A stretch of DNA of 64,000 bases from Plantago major (GCA_026545765.1 CM048841.1:100025352-100089351), one strand, 5' to 3'. Shown: positions 40,759 to 52,744, counted from the first letter of the stretch. A program made the numbers and translations. Notes: generated by a model from the sequence alone, not told the origin.

Positions 40759-42484
40759 AAAGCCAATACTAAGTTTATATTTCTATCGTTTTGCTACTGT
40801 GTGCTTTCTCTCAATGCTCTATCCTTATTTCCTGTTCAGCCATGGATGGAAAGAATGAAAGCTGCTGACGACCAAGGGAAACTAGTTTTGCTGTTGAATT
40901 TACCTGCTTCATATACTTCTGGAGAAGTAGAGGTAGGCTCACTACACTTGAAGTGCTTCCTTTATGATTCTTAAAATCTACACTTTTTTCTGCATTGTGA
41001 GTGAATGAATTGGCACTGCTGGTTATATCTTGTTTTAAACCATAATTCTTGCAATAGATCTTTTTTCCCCAAGTAACTAAAAAGAAAATGATTGCTATTC
41101 CCCAAGAAACCAAAGATTGTAGACACAATAGCTAAAACTGTTGCTGGTTGCTATGGATGAATCATTAGCATCTTTTTTATGATTATTGTTGGCCACTAAT
41201 GGTAATTACACTTTGTTGAGTTCAGGATATCATTTGGGATGCACTTGAGGAAAGCTGTATAGCTAAGGTGCTGCCACATACTGCTACTTCTAACCCGAAC
41301 TCTGGTACGTAGAAGATCACAATTTTGTTGGTTTATGTCAGTGATGTCAAGTGATTATGCCAAAATTTCTAGTTTTTAGTATAGGAGAATGTTAGATTTA
41401 TCCTGGCCCAGCACAGCCATTTTTTTATCGCGTGTGTTCTTTTTTTCCTTCTTTCCCCCCTTCTTTAGTTGCCTTCTTCTCTCTTATTGAGCATGGTGAT
41501 GATATCTTAATTTGTCATTCCTGGCAGGTCAAGCCTTTGCTATCTTTAAAACAAGTTTAGTTGCCTTCTCTCTTATTGAGCATGGTGATGATAACTTAGT
41601 TTGTCATTCCTGGCAGGTCAAGCCTTTGCTATCTTTAAAACAAGAGAAGCTGCGGAGAGAGTTGTGGAAAGACTAGATGATGGATGCTTAATGTTGGCAA
41701 CTAGTTGGTATGACCCAATTAATTCAACTCAATTCAGTGCTAGATAAATAGACCATCACCCCCTATAAGAGTTCTAATAAGTTTTTGCAATGACCCCATT
41801 ACTAATAAATCGAGAAACATGTCTTCAAGCTAGAACATTTTTTAACTTTTCTGCTTCAGTTTAGCATTCTATGTCAGACATGAATATAGCTTGGTCATAG
41901 AGAGTTTACACTTGCATTGTTATCTCTGCAGGGCTCTAGTTGCGTGCATACCAGTACTCCCCAAGTCTGTTAAGCAGATATCGTTTTTTGGTCATTTGAG
42001 TATTGAGAAAGCTAGGATGCAAATACAGAGGGAATTGGTATATCCCGTCTCCTCTCTACCTTACACTTGAAGTGCCTGCTGGATAATTCGTATATGATTG
42101 ATTGTTTACAAGTGCTCTAACTCAATAATCTTGATTTATATAGTTTATCTACCGTCCCGCTACGTGTCATTCTCTGAAATGTGAATTTTAATTCTATCTT
42201 CACTCCTGTTGTCCAGAAAGATGTGGTCTCTACTTCACATTACTCCCAGAATAACACAGTTGAATATGAGATGGCTATGCTCTGGTGCTTGCAGCAATCA
42301 AGATTTGAAGAGTGCTTGAAGAAGCTTTATGAGGTGAAATAAGCTTGATATTGCTTCTGTATTTTCAAACATTTCTATTGATTTCTTGAATGCATGGACG
42401 TTTGCTGAGCGAGTCTAGTTTTATTTTGACTAGGAACAAATGAAGGATATGAAGAAACTAATGGTTGGTTTGAAGTCCAAGTAA
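32595..42484 (+). CDS. ASI1: ASI1/IBM2/SG1-type BAH and RRM domain protein
   Basis: Ten coding exons join in frame to 869 residues: 32595-32957, 35551-35719, 35964-37480, 40354-40377, 40840-40932, 41226-41304, 41617-41707, 41932-42037, 42217-42333, 42434-42484. Residues about 35-185 are a BAH domain (DVQFYESFTYDGEDY, PYIAKILKIWE, VQWFFYP, NELFFASG, then the CNILCISKD and RNPQPS blocks and VEFIFNR). Exon 3 adds about 500 residues that are Lys/Asp/Ser-rich and probably disordered. Residues about 695-815 form an RRM (LVLLLNLPASYTSGEVE to AFAIFKTREAAERVVE). Arabidopsis ASI1 binds intronic heterochromatin and RNA and, with EDM2, favours full-length transcripts of genes such as IBM1. The protein here is longer than the Arabidopsis one, mainly in the disordered part. 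Exon 4 has only 24 bases. Introns 1 and 3 (2.6 and 2.9 kb) are repeat-rich, and the acceptor before exon 7 is duplicated. Confidence 0.93.
33591..34690. repeat. Tandem ~500-base repeats of TRIM-like LTR sequence in ASI1 intron 1
   Basis: Copy A (about 33591-34090) and copy B (about 34092-34690) are direct repeats offset by 501 bases, easily seen in 'ttgaaagtggagcttgagtt' at 33610 and 34111. Each copy contains two blocks related, in reverse orientation, to the TRIM-like LTR at 30273 (tgataccaatga-type and caatatcata-type cores, with tgtaacgac-like edges). This suggests a TRIM element that duplicated by unequal recombination between LTRs. Confidence 0.7.
38061..38396. mobile_element. hAT-like non-autonomous element in ASI1 intron 3
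   Basis: A 336-base stretch rich in GAGCTCGAGC words begins caagggttaa and ends with cccttg; the right end reversed reads caagggcttgactcgac, so the first CAAGGG and nearby bases form inverted ends. Such GAGCC/CGAGC-rich short elements are common in plants. I could not find a convincing 8-base duplication, so the superfamily is tentative. Confidence 0.5.
40699..40755. repeat. (AT)n microsatellite in ASI1 intron 4
   Basis: About 28 uninterrupted AT units, roughly 85 bases before the acceptor of exon 5. Confidence 0.97.
41464..41644 (+). repeat. Tandem duplication of splice acceptor and exon 7 start in ASI1
   Basis: Copy 1 (41464-41555, 92 bases) and copy 2 (41556-41644, 89 bases) each hold the polypyrimidine tract, the ggcag acceptor and the first 28 bases of exon 7. 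Only the downstream acceptor (AG at 41615-41616) keeps the frame. Using the upstream one (AG at 41526-41527) adds 89 bases and leads to a TAG at 41674-41676. Confidence 0.92.
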
Positions 42485-43761
42485 ATATATGTAGGGCTAT
42501 CAGGTAATAATCTCAGCGCCCTTGATATCTATTGTAAGCATTTACCAAATGGTACTTGGTTCTAACTTCAGAATCATTTTCCATTTTTTGGATGGTCAAA
42601 ACAGATAAGCTTGTGTGGGCGCATTGAACTTGTCCATGCACATATCACCACATAATCTTCAAACTCTCGTCCAATGTATATAAGACGCTGGTAATCCATT
42701 ACTAATCTTGTCTTTTTGCTGTTTCCTGCCATGACTTGGTAAGAGAGCATGCAATTTTGGGTGCGTACTGCCATGTTCGTCTTCCAATGCTCGTGTACAT
42801 CATCTGTGGGCAAGTGATGTTTGGCTGTCTTGAACTTCTCCAATGTATGAAATTTACTTGTTCAAAACTCAGCCATTCTTGACGTAGGCGAAAAACGAAA
42901 GGAATGCTGTGGTTGTGTCCCTAATCATGGAACACGTGTAACCTTGTTTTGTCCCTATGGAATCACCAATTTTTCTTTTACAAAGAGCCTGTGATATGGT
43001 ATGAACGTGATTGTAGACGTGGTAAGAGGATTTAATTAAAGCAGCCAACTAGGGTAAACTGAACGGCCATGAAGTGATCAACAAAGAAATGAGTAAGTTC
43101 TGTATACTCGTGTAGTTGTGTTTTCACTTTATGTCATGTTATTTGTCCCCAAATAAAAAAGTGAAGTTTGATGTAGACCCGGACGAGAATCTCCAATTAA
43201 AAGTTGTTTCGGAAAGACTAAATAATATGTAAAGCTAGTAAGTACATACTACTATGTTTTACCATTATCACATAATTTGCCATCTTCAATTAGTTTGAGG
43301 TTCCGAGTCGTAATTTGAAGTTGTCTGGGACGGAAAGGTCAATCAACTGCAATGTGTATGGTATTAGATGCACCTGACTTTTTTAGAAGCGAAACGCTGA
43401 TTGCTATCCGCTAGTTTTTCTAGAGCAATAGCAAAATCAAGTTCTATCATCATAAAGTAAACGGAATTTATATGGTGTTCTATCTTCGAGCAATCTCAGT
43501 CCATAAGCATCAGATTACGTGCATTATTCTCGTCAGCTTAGTGCAGACAAAGCAACCAACTTATCTGTCGGTACTAAACACCATATTGTATTTTGAATTG
43601 ATAACTTGTTATACTATGATGTAAACAGTACCTTAATATAAATGTACTGGGATTTAGGTCACTGTATGCAGTTTATCTATCTTCACCTTCATTTGTAGTA
43701 TTCGATATCTAACGGCTTGTTTGGCAATCAAATAAAAACTTTGTTCGTTCACTATTTATTA
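42485..43761. other. Spacer downstream of the ASI1-type gene
   Basis: Includes the 3' UTR of the ASI1-type gene in its first few hundred bases. No other gene or clear element is seen. Confidence 0.5.
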
Positions 43762-44154
43762 CTTCCTCTATCCCGAAACAAGTTTCCCACTTTGACTTTT
43801 TGCAGTTAAATTTTTACAACTTTGACTACGAATTAATTTTAAACCGCAAATGTAAAATGTTCAATTTTTTTTATATAATGAAAATTTAGTAGTTTTTTCT
43901 TATTTACCATACAACTAAAAACCTCTGTTTAGTTACTATTTCATTCACATAGAATCGAGTTACTATTCATCTGTTAAATAAAAACCACAATGTAAAATTA
44001 GTGAATCAATGTAAAACAACCTATAATTCTATGGCGAAATTTGTGAATCAATGTAAAATTACTCGATCCCCAATAGATTCGTGGTACTTTAAAGAAAGAA
44101 AACGAGGTAAACGAAAGTATAAAGAAGGGTGTAAATTGTTCTAAGTTGAGGGAG
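43762..44154. mobile_element. Possible Stowaway-like MITE
   Basis: Left end cttcctctatcccgaaacaag and right end ctaagttgagggag are flanked by TA on both sides. Beyond the first seven or eight bases the inverted match is weak, so two half-elements or a diverged copy are equally possible. Confidence 0.4.
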
Positions 44155-44840
44155 TAGAATGAGAAAAACCACAAGCAATAAATGAAAATAGAACGGCAGC
44201 GTATTGCCTCGGGAGTGATGACCGTTACACCTTCCATTTTTGAAATACCCTCGTCGGTCTCGGCTGGAATACTGGATGGATGTCCTGTCCCTATCACTTT
44301 CTCTTGAACCTCTACACACTGCTATCTTCTTACCAATCCATCAAATTGCTACCTATACTCTTTCAATTTGCTCATTTATTACTATCGTTTCAGCTCAAAC
44401 TGCAAAATACTGGACCAAATCTGACCGGACACACCCACCCACTACCATCCCACCCCCTTGTCTGTACTTCTCACAGTGCACTGTCTTCCTAAAATTTGTC
44501 CCTTTCTGCTTTCCTCAGCTTTCAATTCCATATTCCTTCTCACAACAAAATCTAGCCTTTCAAAAAGAGCTCCTTTCTTCAAACCCTTTGTGAAAGATTC
44601 AATTTTTGCTAATAAAGTTGCTTACTTCGTGATCTTGTGGCTGTATAGTTATGCTCAATCCCTCTGCGAGGAAACCCACATTTTAGTTTAAGCCCTTTCT
44701 AGGAAAGAATCAAGAAAGATTCGATTTTTATTCATGTATGCATCTCAATTGATGTTTTACAGCTTGTTTTTGCACATGTGTTGTTTCTATTCAAGCTTCT
44801 CTATGTGAAACCCCTTCCACTGAAGCAAAACTTTAGCAAA

Positions 44841-47800
44841 ATGGGCTGTGCTCAATCGAAGATAGACAATGAGGAGTCTGTTTCTAGGTGTAAAGAGAGG
44901 AGAAATCTTATGAAAGAGGTAGTTTCAGTTAGGAATCTTTTTGCTTCAGCTCATTCTGGGTATTCTGTGTCCCTTAAGGACACTGGTGCTGCTTTGAGTG
45001 ACTATGCTCAAGGTGAGGTACCCCCTCCGCCGTTGGAGACGGTGGCTCCTGCTGACCCACCTGCACCGGAGGAGCCACCGCCTCCTCCGCCACCTCCCAT
45101 GGAGTCTACCTTGCCCCCTCCCCCTCCACCTTTACCTAGCTTCTCCCCTATGACTCCAGTGACACCACTTCAGCGTTCGGTTACAATGCCTGCTGAGATG
45201 ACCCATTCGGAGAAAATGAATAGGAAGATGAAGGGGATTGTGATTGAGGAGAGTGATGCTTATGAGGAAGAAGAGGAGGAAGAAGAGAAAGATGAGTATC
45301 GGTTAAGGAAGAAAGGGGTTGAAGAGTTGGCGTCGATGAAGAATCTGAGGACACCGGATTCAAAGACGCCACCGGAGGTTAGAGGGATGGCGTGGGATTA
45401 TTTCTTTATGGATAATCATATGGGGCAGCAGTCATTGGGTGAGGTTGAGGAGGAAGGGGAGGACGAGGAGGAGTTTGAAGAGGAGCGAAATGGGAGTATT
45501 GGTACGAGTTTTGGCAATGTAGGAGGAAATGAGGATTTTGTAACACCCAAGAAGCATGCTGGGGTTGAGGAGATTGAGGAGTTCAAGACGCCTGAGGCGA
45601 TGAGTGGTGCAACTGAGAAGCAGTTTATGCACTCCAATACTGCTCCCCCTGTGATGGCTAGAGCTGGGTTCGCTGGTGGGAGTGGGATGGGAAATAGTAG
45701 CGGTGTGGATATTTTGAAAATTTTGAGCGATATAGATGATCATTTTCTCAAGGCTTCTCAAAGCTCTCAGGAGGTTTCGAAGATGCTGGAGGCCACACGG
45801 ATGCATTACCATTCAAATTTTGCTGATAATAGAGGTGAATTATGGACTTTCTCATGATATATTAGCTTCATAAATTGATTTTTTCTGCACTAGGTTTTCT
45901 TTCTTGGATGAAAAATTGATAATATTCTTCTCCATGGGAGGGGTTTAAACTTTAGATGATATTGCCATATTTAGATTTACATACCATATAGGCACTCTAA
46001 ATTCGATCTTCAATGCAAAATTGCAGATATATAGTGCTGGTAAAGTTACTAGTTGTCTTGGATGACATGGGAATTAGAACATAAGTTTATTTGCTCATGT
46101 AGTTGTGTTTCTCTAAAGCTATCCATGATATAGAAACCATTTATCATTTTATCTTATGATGTCATACACAGCTTATGTACATATATCATCCTGGTCTAGG
46201 TAAGCAGTGCAAGTAATCAAGGCTGGGTGTTTTACATCTTATTACGAATGATATTATTTGGACTTGTATGGGTGTGCTACATGCATCTTTACTGTGTCAT
46301 CCTCAGCTTTCATACATGTGGTGTGTCCAGTTACCTAATGGTTCTTTCTGTCTCAACACACATTCTTTTTCTTTTCACATATACTTACCATTCAATCTAT
46401 TCCTACGAATTGCCAAGAAACTCAGGTTGTAGATCAGTATCAGTTGTCTTACGCATGATGGATTTTGTTGCATCTTATATTTCAGGACACATTGATCATG
46501 CTGCCAGAGTTATGCAAGTTATCACATGGAACAAATCCTTCAGAGGTGCAACTAATGGTGATGGAGCAAAGGATAATGTTGAAGATCAGGAGACACACGC
46601 TACAGTGTTGGATAAATTGCTAGCATGGGAGAAAAAACTGTATGAAGAAGTCAAGGTGCAACGAATTTAAATTTCTTCTCCCCTACCCGACACCCACACA
46701 CCGACCTCAATTTATCCATACAGCTCTTCTTCCAGGTACACAGGTTATTAGCATTAATGCGTGCTTCTTTGTGTCTCTGTGTTTTAGACTGGTGAGCTAA
46801 TGAAGCTTGAGTACCAGCGAAAAGTTTCGGTGCTGAACAAACTGAAAAAACGCAATGCTAGCTCTGAGCAACTGGAAAAGGCAAAAGCTGCTGTTAGCCA
46901 CTTGCATACACGATATATAGTTGATATGCAATCATTGGATTCAACCGTGTCAGAAGTGAATGATATACGTGACAAGCAGCTCTACCCGAAACTTGTTGCT
47001 CTTGTTCACGGGTAAGTTTCTATATCAGGGCCAGCTTGTGGCACCCCTTGATCATATATTCTATGGTTGGAGCATTTGTCCTCTAAGTTCTTGCTTATAA
47101 AGATCCTAATATTTGATGAGCCACATAGTAGCAACTATCTAAGGCCAACCCTTTCTTGATCTTAATTTGGCTAAAGTTCTTGCTCTCCTTGACCTTTACC
47201 ACCATCACCACCACTTGTATTCATTGCGTCCTGTGCTAACACTATTATCCAAAGTTTGTACCATGTCATATGAATCACGGGATACAACGTTAGGGAGAAA
47301 CCTTGTATCCTCAAGGTATACTGTCATAGGGCCCAGACACTGTACACACCATAATCTGCTTTGTAAGCTGATGGTTTTACTAACCTTTTAGTCTTTATGT
47401 GATTCTTGCATTACGAATATCAGATGAAGAACAGAGGGAGCAATTTGAAAGATTCGTTACCTACAAGATTTCCATCTTTCCATAACTGCTGCCTGCCATT
47501 TATCAACCTCTTCTACCATGTTCCATTCTCTAGCGGGCACTGTTGTTGATTTATAGGCTGTCATATTACTGTGGATGTAAAACTGGATTCTGTTTGACAA
47601 AAAAGTGAAGCTTCTGTGATCCATACTCTTGTTGTTTAGTGCTTGGGTAGAGATGTCTTTTCTTTCCGCATCATTCGGTATTACTTTCAATCTTGTGTAT
47701 CATTCAAGTTCCACAAAGTGCTCGGTGATGTAGATACTAGACAGAATTAGGTGATTACGATAGACAATGGGATTCTGTTTGCTGAGCCTTGCAACAATTT

Positions 47801-48635
47801 TATATTTCATTGTGTTTTTATTTTGTTATGTAGGATGAGAAACATGTGGGAATCCATGTGCACACATCATGACAGCCAGTATAAGATTGTTGCAGACCTG
47901 AAATCCTTAGATGTCTCTGGTCTTCTTATCGAAACAACCAAACATCATCACGAGCATACGAAGCAGCTTGCCAGTGTAGTTGATCGATGGTATTCGGAAT
48001 TTGAAAAGCTTGTGAACAATCAAAGACAATACATCAACACTCTGAATGCTTGGCTGAAGCTAAATCTCATCCCAACCGAAAGCAGCCTGAGAGAAAAAGT
48101 GTCTTCTCCTCCAAGAGTTTCAAATCCCCCAATCCAGCCGTTACTTGTCACCTGGCACGATCACCTCGAGAAGCTTCCAGACGAAGTGGCCAAAAGTGCA
48201 ATCTCATCGTTCGGTGCAGTTATCAAGACAATTATTATCCACCAGGACGAAGAAATGAAATTCAAGGAGAAACACGAGGAAACTAGAAGAGAGTACCTGA
48301 GGAAGAAACAGGCATTCGAGGATTGGTACCAGAAGTACATGCAGCGTAGGGGACCCCATGATGAAACAGATCCTGATAAAATTGCAGATGCCAATGCAAA
48401 GGATCCGGTTACCGAGAGGCAGTTTGTGGTGGAGAGCTTGAAAAAGAAGCTGGATGAGGAAATCGAACACCACCAGAAGCTATGCGTTCAAGTGAGGGAA
48501 AAGTCAGCTGGGAATTTGAAGATCAGATTGCCCGAGCTCTTCCGAGCTCTCTCTGATTATGCTCATGCATGTTTTGACGCTTACGATAGACTGAGATGGC
48601 TAACGCAATCACAGCATTTGAACAAGGGACCATAA
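44841..48635 (+). CDS. DUF630/DUF632 family protein (NRG2/bZIP-like type)
   Basis: Four exons, 44841-45834, 46486-46655, 46788-47011 and 47834-48635, join in frame to 729 residues. The start MGCAQSKIDNEE is the conserved beginning of DUF630, with Gly2 and Cys3 suited to myristoylation and palmitoylation. DUF630 covers about residues 1-60, followed by a Pro-rich tract (PPPPPPP, about 75-110), acidic Glu-rich segments (about 145-235), and DUF632 from about residue 290 (VDILKILSDIDDHFLKAS) to about 610, with coiled-coil helices. In Arabidopsis, relatives include NRG2, which acts in nitrate signalling, and regulators of leaf or phloem traits; which role applies here cannot be read from sequence. 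The ATG at 44841 was chosen over the in-frame upstream ATG at 44778 because MGCxxSK is the family start. The gene looks intact and follows the ASI1-type gene in the same direction. Confidence 0.95.
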
Positions 48636-49256
48636 TCAGTCTTGCTGATACTTAATTTTGTCAATCTAATGTTAGGGAGACCGATTAATTAAATTTTGTT
48701 GAACGTTCTTAGTCTTGTTGTACTTTGTTCCTGGTTCATGTTAAATCGAATGGATTAGCTTTACCACCAGCCTGTTTATGCACTTGCATTATAGCATTCA
48801 AGATTCGCTGATGAGTGATTGAATTCAAAGGCAAATTAGATGATGATATTGATGTCACCAGGTACCATTGAATAGGTCATGTCTAGAGAAATAAGTTTTC
48901 ATGTTAGCCACTTAACTTAAGCATAATCGCTTAATCTAAACACTGGAGTAACTTTTTCGAGCTTAATTCAAGGATAGTCTAAAGATGGGAGAGTGAAAGG
49001 CCAAGCCTGGGACAAAACAACAAATTCTATACACTTTTATGTAAAAGATAAAGTTGAATCGTGCAAAAATATGTAAAAGTGGTACCTTTTGAACTAAAAT
49101 ACCTTAACCTTAATCATAGTGCAGGGGAAAAGATTACATTGGAAGAAAAAATAAATGGACGCATACATTATTCATGATATTGAAATGCAGGAAAAGATTA
49201 CATGCGAAGAGAAGTACGAATAGATAACTGATCATTGATAAACCAACCAACTTTTT
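48636..49256. other. 3' regions between convergent DUF632 and sulfotransferase genes
   Basis: Holds the two 3' UTRs. No other feature is seen. Confidence 0.55.
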
Positions 49257-50234
49257 CTAAAATTTAAACTTCAAACCAGATCCCTCCAACTTAGATTCAA
49301 GAATGTTTTCATAGCGTTTGGCCATGGAAGGAGTCAAATAGTTTCTCCAATCTCCAACTTCTCCTTTCCTGAAAAATGTGATGTTCTTTACCCAGCCAAA
49401 ATAATCTGACTTGTTAACTTCAAGATTCTTCAAATTCTCAAAGCTACATAATTTCACTATTTGCTCCACAAGGCCTTGTTTTTCCTCCTCTTCTGAGAAT
49501 GGCATCCCAATAAACTCTGCAATCTTCTTCACTTGAGTAATTACATCCTCTTTGAGATCCTCATACTTTAGGAACAGAACTTTATGTGGACTATTAACAT
49601 GGGCCTCCCAAAATCCCGATACATGATCCCAAAAAGGCCCGTACGGATGAATTCCTTCACAGTACATGTCAAATGCTTCATCTAGTGAAGGTAATTCTTC
49701 TTCTTTCAAATGCCTCGGATTGTTTTCAATTAAGAAATATCGGTACGAGGTGAACTGGTCCAATGGGTTCCTGCAAATGTAGATTATTTTGCACTTTGAA
49801 GATTCAGCGCGAATGGAAGATGGCAGCAAATGGTAAGAGATGTGAACGGAGAAAAGTCTTGGACTCGGAATGTTTTCAATGTCAGGGGTTTCAGTTGTTG
49901 CGTATGCATCGTTGTCAAGGAACGGTATAAGGGTGTGGGGGTTGGTGCTTAGAAGAAGACTTTCTTTAATTGGATACACATTGCGCTTTGCAATGCTGAA
50001 GGTCAGGGCTTTCAACCAAGTAGTGCCACATTTTGGATTGCAACACAAAATTATATCAGTGTCATGCGCGACAAAGTGCTTTCGAAACCGGACAGTAGAG
50101 AGTAGGTATCGTGCTCTACACCAGAAACCATTATATAGACAAATCTCTGTGCCATCCAAGCATGCCTTTCTTTCAAGCGTTTCCAGCAACTTCTCGACTT
50201 CTTCATCGCAGCTGCTTTTGACTACTACTTCCAT
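49257..50234 (-). CDS. Cytosolic sulfotransferase (flavonol/steroid-type SOT)
   Basis: An intronless gene for 325 residues, the usual length for plant cytosolic sulfotransferases, which transfer sulfate from PAPS to hydroxyls of flavonoids, brassinosteroids, jasmonates or similar small molecules. The PAPS 5'-phosphosulfate loop is PKCGTTWLKAL (residues 67-77; plants usually have PKxGTTWLK). The probable catalytic base is His131 in SVHISYHLLP. The 3'-phosphate-binding region is CRNPLDQFTSYRYF (154-167) and the C-terminal PAPS motif is RKGEVGDWRNYL (289-300). All appear functional. Substrate cannot be predicted from these motifs. No signal peptide, in line with a cytosolic enzyme. The start at the first Met fits the family. 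Confidence 0.95.
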   Translation of the reverse strand: MEVVVKSSCDEEVEKLLETLERKACLDGTEICLYNGFWCRARYLLSTVRFRKHFVAHDTDIILCCNPKCGTTWLKALTFSIAKRNVYPIKESLLLSTNPHTLIPFLDNDAYATTETPDIENIPSPRLFSVHISYHLLPSSIRAESSKCKIIYICRNPLDQFTSYRYFLIENNPRHLKEEELPSLDEAFDMYCEGIHPYGPFWDHVSGFWEAHVNSPHKVLFLKYEDLKEDVITQVKKIAEFIGMPFSEEEEKQGLVEQIVKLCSFENLKNLEVNKSDYFGWVKNITFFRKGEVGDWRNYLTPSMAKRYENILESKLEGSGLKFKF

Positions 50235-52049
50235 CTATATCTAACTAAGAAATTAAATCGATGAGAATGAATCACTTCAAGAACACAGTAAAATGATCAA
50301 GTAAAAGAGAAGTACCTTATTCTAGCCTGCTTGGAGGATGAAGATAATTAAATCGAGGTCGTTCTCTTGTGGAGTAATACTTTGCATTTATGAGCTGCCG
50401 GATCAAAATCTCGACCTCATGATATGTTTTGGGGTCTTAAAAAAATATCAGGTGAAAAAGTTGGAGTGTTTTAAAATGTTTCAGGTCCCATATGTTGCTT
50501 TCGTCTTGATTGAGATGTTTTGATTTTTCTATTTCCATTTGATGACAAGTTAAATGAAGATGGTTTAGCTTTCGTCTTGATTTAGATGTTTTGATAATTT
50601 AGATGAATATGGTTTAAGTGATGGAACAGGTCAAATGATGAGCAAGGAAATATCACAAGCACAGAGTCTTGTATACTGAGATGCATCAAGCGATACAAGT
50701 AGATAAACATAAACACATACATTATTCAAGAAATTAAAATTCAGGAAAAAATTACATGAGAATATAAATACCCCCAGATCATGTCCCGTCACAAGTTTCA
50801 ATAAAAAAAATATGATTAAAGTAGAAGATGGTAATAAAATATAAGATATAGTGAATAAAGTATAAAATATATTTTACTTTAGGAGAAGTTGAAATTGAGA
50901 CGTTAAAAAATAGATTGTGGGAAATTTAATTCAACACGGATGGAGTATATACTACGAATGTACTATAACGTCTTTTTATATGTTTTTAATGAATGAATTT
51001 TGAATTTAACTACGAATTAATTTAAATAATAACTGTCACGTAATCTTTTTATTTTCTAATAAATATTTTTTATGTATCTAAAAAACTTATCTAGAAACAA
51101 GCCTATGTTGTTAATAGTAATATGAAAAAGCAGCGAGTGATCGGCATGAGTTACTATGGAACTGGAACCGAAGGATGCCCTCAGATGTCCGATACCTTTC
51201 AAGAGGAGACATATATATATCCCAATCAAGTTATGCTTCACAATTACATAAACTAAGGCACATGGATAGACGCCTGATAGGGTTGGTATATATTTGCCAC
51301 AACCAATCTTCTCGCACGGGCAACTATATGTTGCGTTGTCAAGGGCGCGGAGGTCGTCCGCAGTCAAGGTGTTAATAAAGCCCCCAACAGTTGACTGCGA
51401 CGAGTTCACAAAGACAAAAAATATTGTGTACAGAGAGATCCTAGAAAATCAAAATCAGTAGTAGATAATATCTTAATCATATTCACTCGCATCTTTTGTA
51501 TTTCATATTCAATCGCATCATCTTCTTAATTTTAATTCTACATTCAGAGAACAAATTATACGTAAAGAAATATGACGCTGTAACACGCATAGCGTGTTAC
51601 CCAAATTCTAGTAATATATATTTGAATGGTCCGCAATTTAACCACATTTGTTTATATATGTCCCTACCTCATGAATCATGATCTCTAACAAATCATATCA
51701 TAAACGTTACTGTCATAACTCTTAAAATGTTGGAAATATAACATGGGTGCACATGAGAATATAGTACAGTATATATTTAATTGGAAGAGATGGGAGGTGT
51801 GGATATATTTTGGACAGAGTTTATACTTGCTTTCTCATCTAATACGGAGCGTTAGCACGATGGATATATGCATTTTCCTGAATTCCTATTTTGCACTCTA
51901 ATACCATCGGATATTCGGAATTACATAGACTAAACTAACTTGGCGCTATTTAATATTTACAGGCTCACAGTACTGCCGCTTATAGCATTTGGTCAAGGTC
52001 TAAGTAGTTAACTTGAGACCACAACACCGCCGCCTCATTGGCTTATTGC
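50235..52049. other. Sulfotransferase upstream region and AT-rich spacer
   Basis: Promoter side of the sulfotransferase gene. Around 50,815-50,950 there is AT-rich sequence ending in 'ttcaacacggatggagtat', like the right end of a Stowaway element without a partner. A minus-strand frame at 51056-51409 has mixed composition, but I do not recognise it and do not call it a gene. Confidence 0.45.
50815..50950. mobile_element. Half of a Stowaway-like element
   Basis: The sequence attgtgggaaatttaattca followed by acacggatggagtat resembles the right end of Stowaway MITEs; no matching left end was found. Confidence 0.35.
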
Positions 52050-52202
52050 TTAGGTGATGCAGATCTTGTATTGTTTTACTTCCACCTCCATGCTAGAAGC
52101 TTCATCATGCATGAAATTAATCCCATTATGTAAGGGATGGTGTTGTTGAGATAATTGGACTCCAAAATTAGTGTCCGTGGTTGCCTGGTTGGAGTGGTGG
52201 AA
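52050..52202 (-). pseudogene. Orphan terminal exon of an unknown gene
   Basis: On the minus strand a textbook acceptor (ttgttttcttccatccacag) at 52203 and above opens a 51-codon frame ending in TAA at 52050-52052. It has a His/Gln-rich start (FHHSNQATTDTNFGVQLSQQ) and a C-terminus EVEVKQYKICIT, in the style of the last exon of a plant transcription factor. Its upstream intron would be cut within about 50 bases by the inverted-repeat element starting at 52252, and no upstream exon is seen beyond the insertion. I do not recognise the family; it may be a remnant, or a gene whose other exons lie outside the window. Confidence 0.35.
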
Positions 52203-52640
52203 CTGTGGATGGAAGAAAACAATGAAGAAGTTGATGAATAAAGAGGGGCACGTTAAACACATAACACATTTTACTAAACGCAGAACACTTTTTTATATAT
52301 TGCAAAAGGTCCTTCAACTGATAAAAATATTGAATTAGTCTCATTTTCCGAAAAACTTCTCAAATTATTACATTTTCGAAAATATATAAACATATATACA
52401 TTACGATATCATAATACAACAAAAATCAATATCGTACAATCATTAGCCATATTATATCGATAATGACAAATATAAAAATGCTTTTATTATTTTAATTTGG
52501 TAGTTGTAGTTGTTAATTATTACTCAATTATATTAGTATATTTAAATTGATTTTAAAAAAATCAAAAAAAAATCAAAAAATAACAAAAAGAAACGCAAAA
52601 ACGGTTAAAAATGACAAAAACCGACCACTTGAGTCGTCTC

Positions 52641-52725
52641 GTCGGGTTTGAAACCGACGAGAACCATGTTCTCGTCCGCTTTGAAGCTGACCAGAACCAT
52701 GTTCGGGTCAGCTTCAAAGCTGACC
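52641..52725. repeat. Left hairpin cluster
   Basis: Four overlapping or adjacent inverted repeats: gtcgggtttgaaaccgac (52641-52658, one bulge); gacgagaac-cat-gttctcgtc (52656-52676, perfect 9-base arms); gaagctgacc...ggtcagcttc (52683-52715, perfect 10-base arms); and ggtcagctt-ca-aagctgacc (52706-52725, perfect 9-base arms). The last ends seven bases before the CACTA terminus. Confidence 0.9.
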
Positions 52726-52744
52726 CGTCTGCACTACAAGAAAG

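Noticed and set aside
40657-40974. Plus-strand frame with a long Tyr-Ile repeat
   Set aside because: It is the (AT)n microsatellite read as codons, fused by chance to exon 5 of the ASI1-type gene.
41528-41707. Upstream acceptor as the main start of ASI1 exon 7
   Set aside because: It shifts the frame and stops inside the RRM; the downstream acceptor restores the complete domain.
45181-45812. Long antisense open frames over the DUF630/DUF632 first exon
   Set aside because: They mirror Glu- and Pro-rich codons of the sense gene and have no independent splice or family signal.
51056-51409. Minus-strand 117-codon frame upstream of the sulfotransferase
   Set aside because: The translation resembles no family I know, has an unusual mix of hydrophobic runs and lacks flanking gene signals; kept as spacer.
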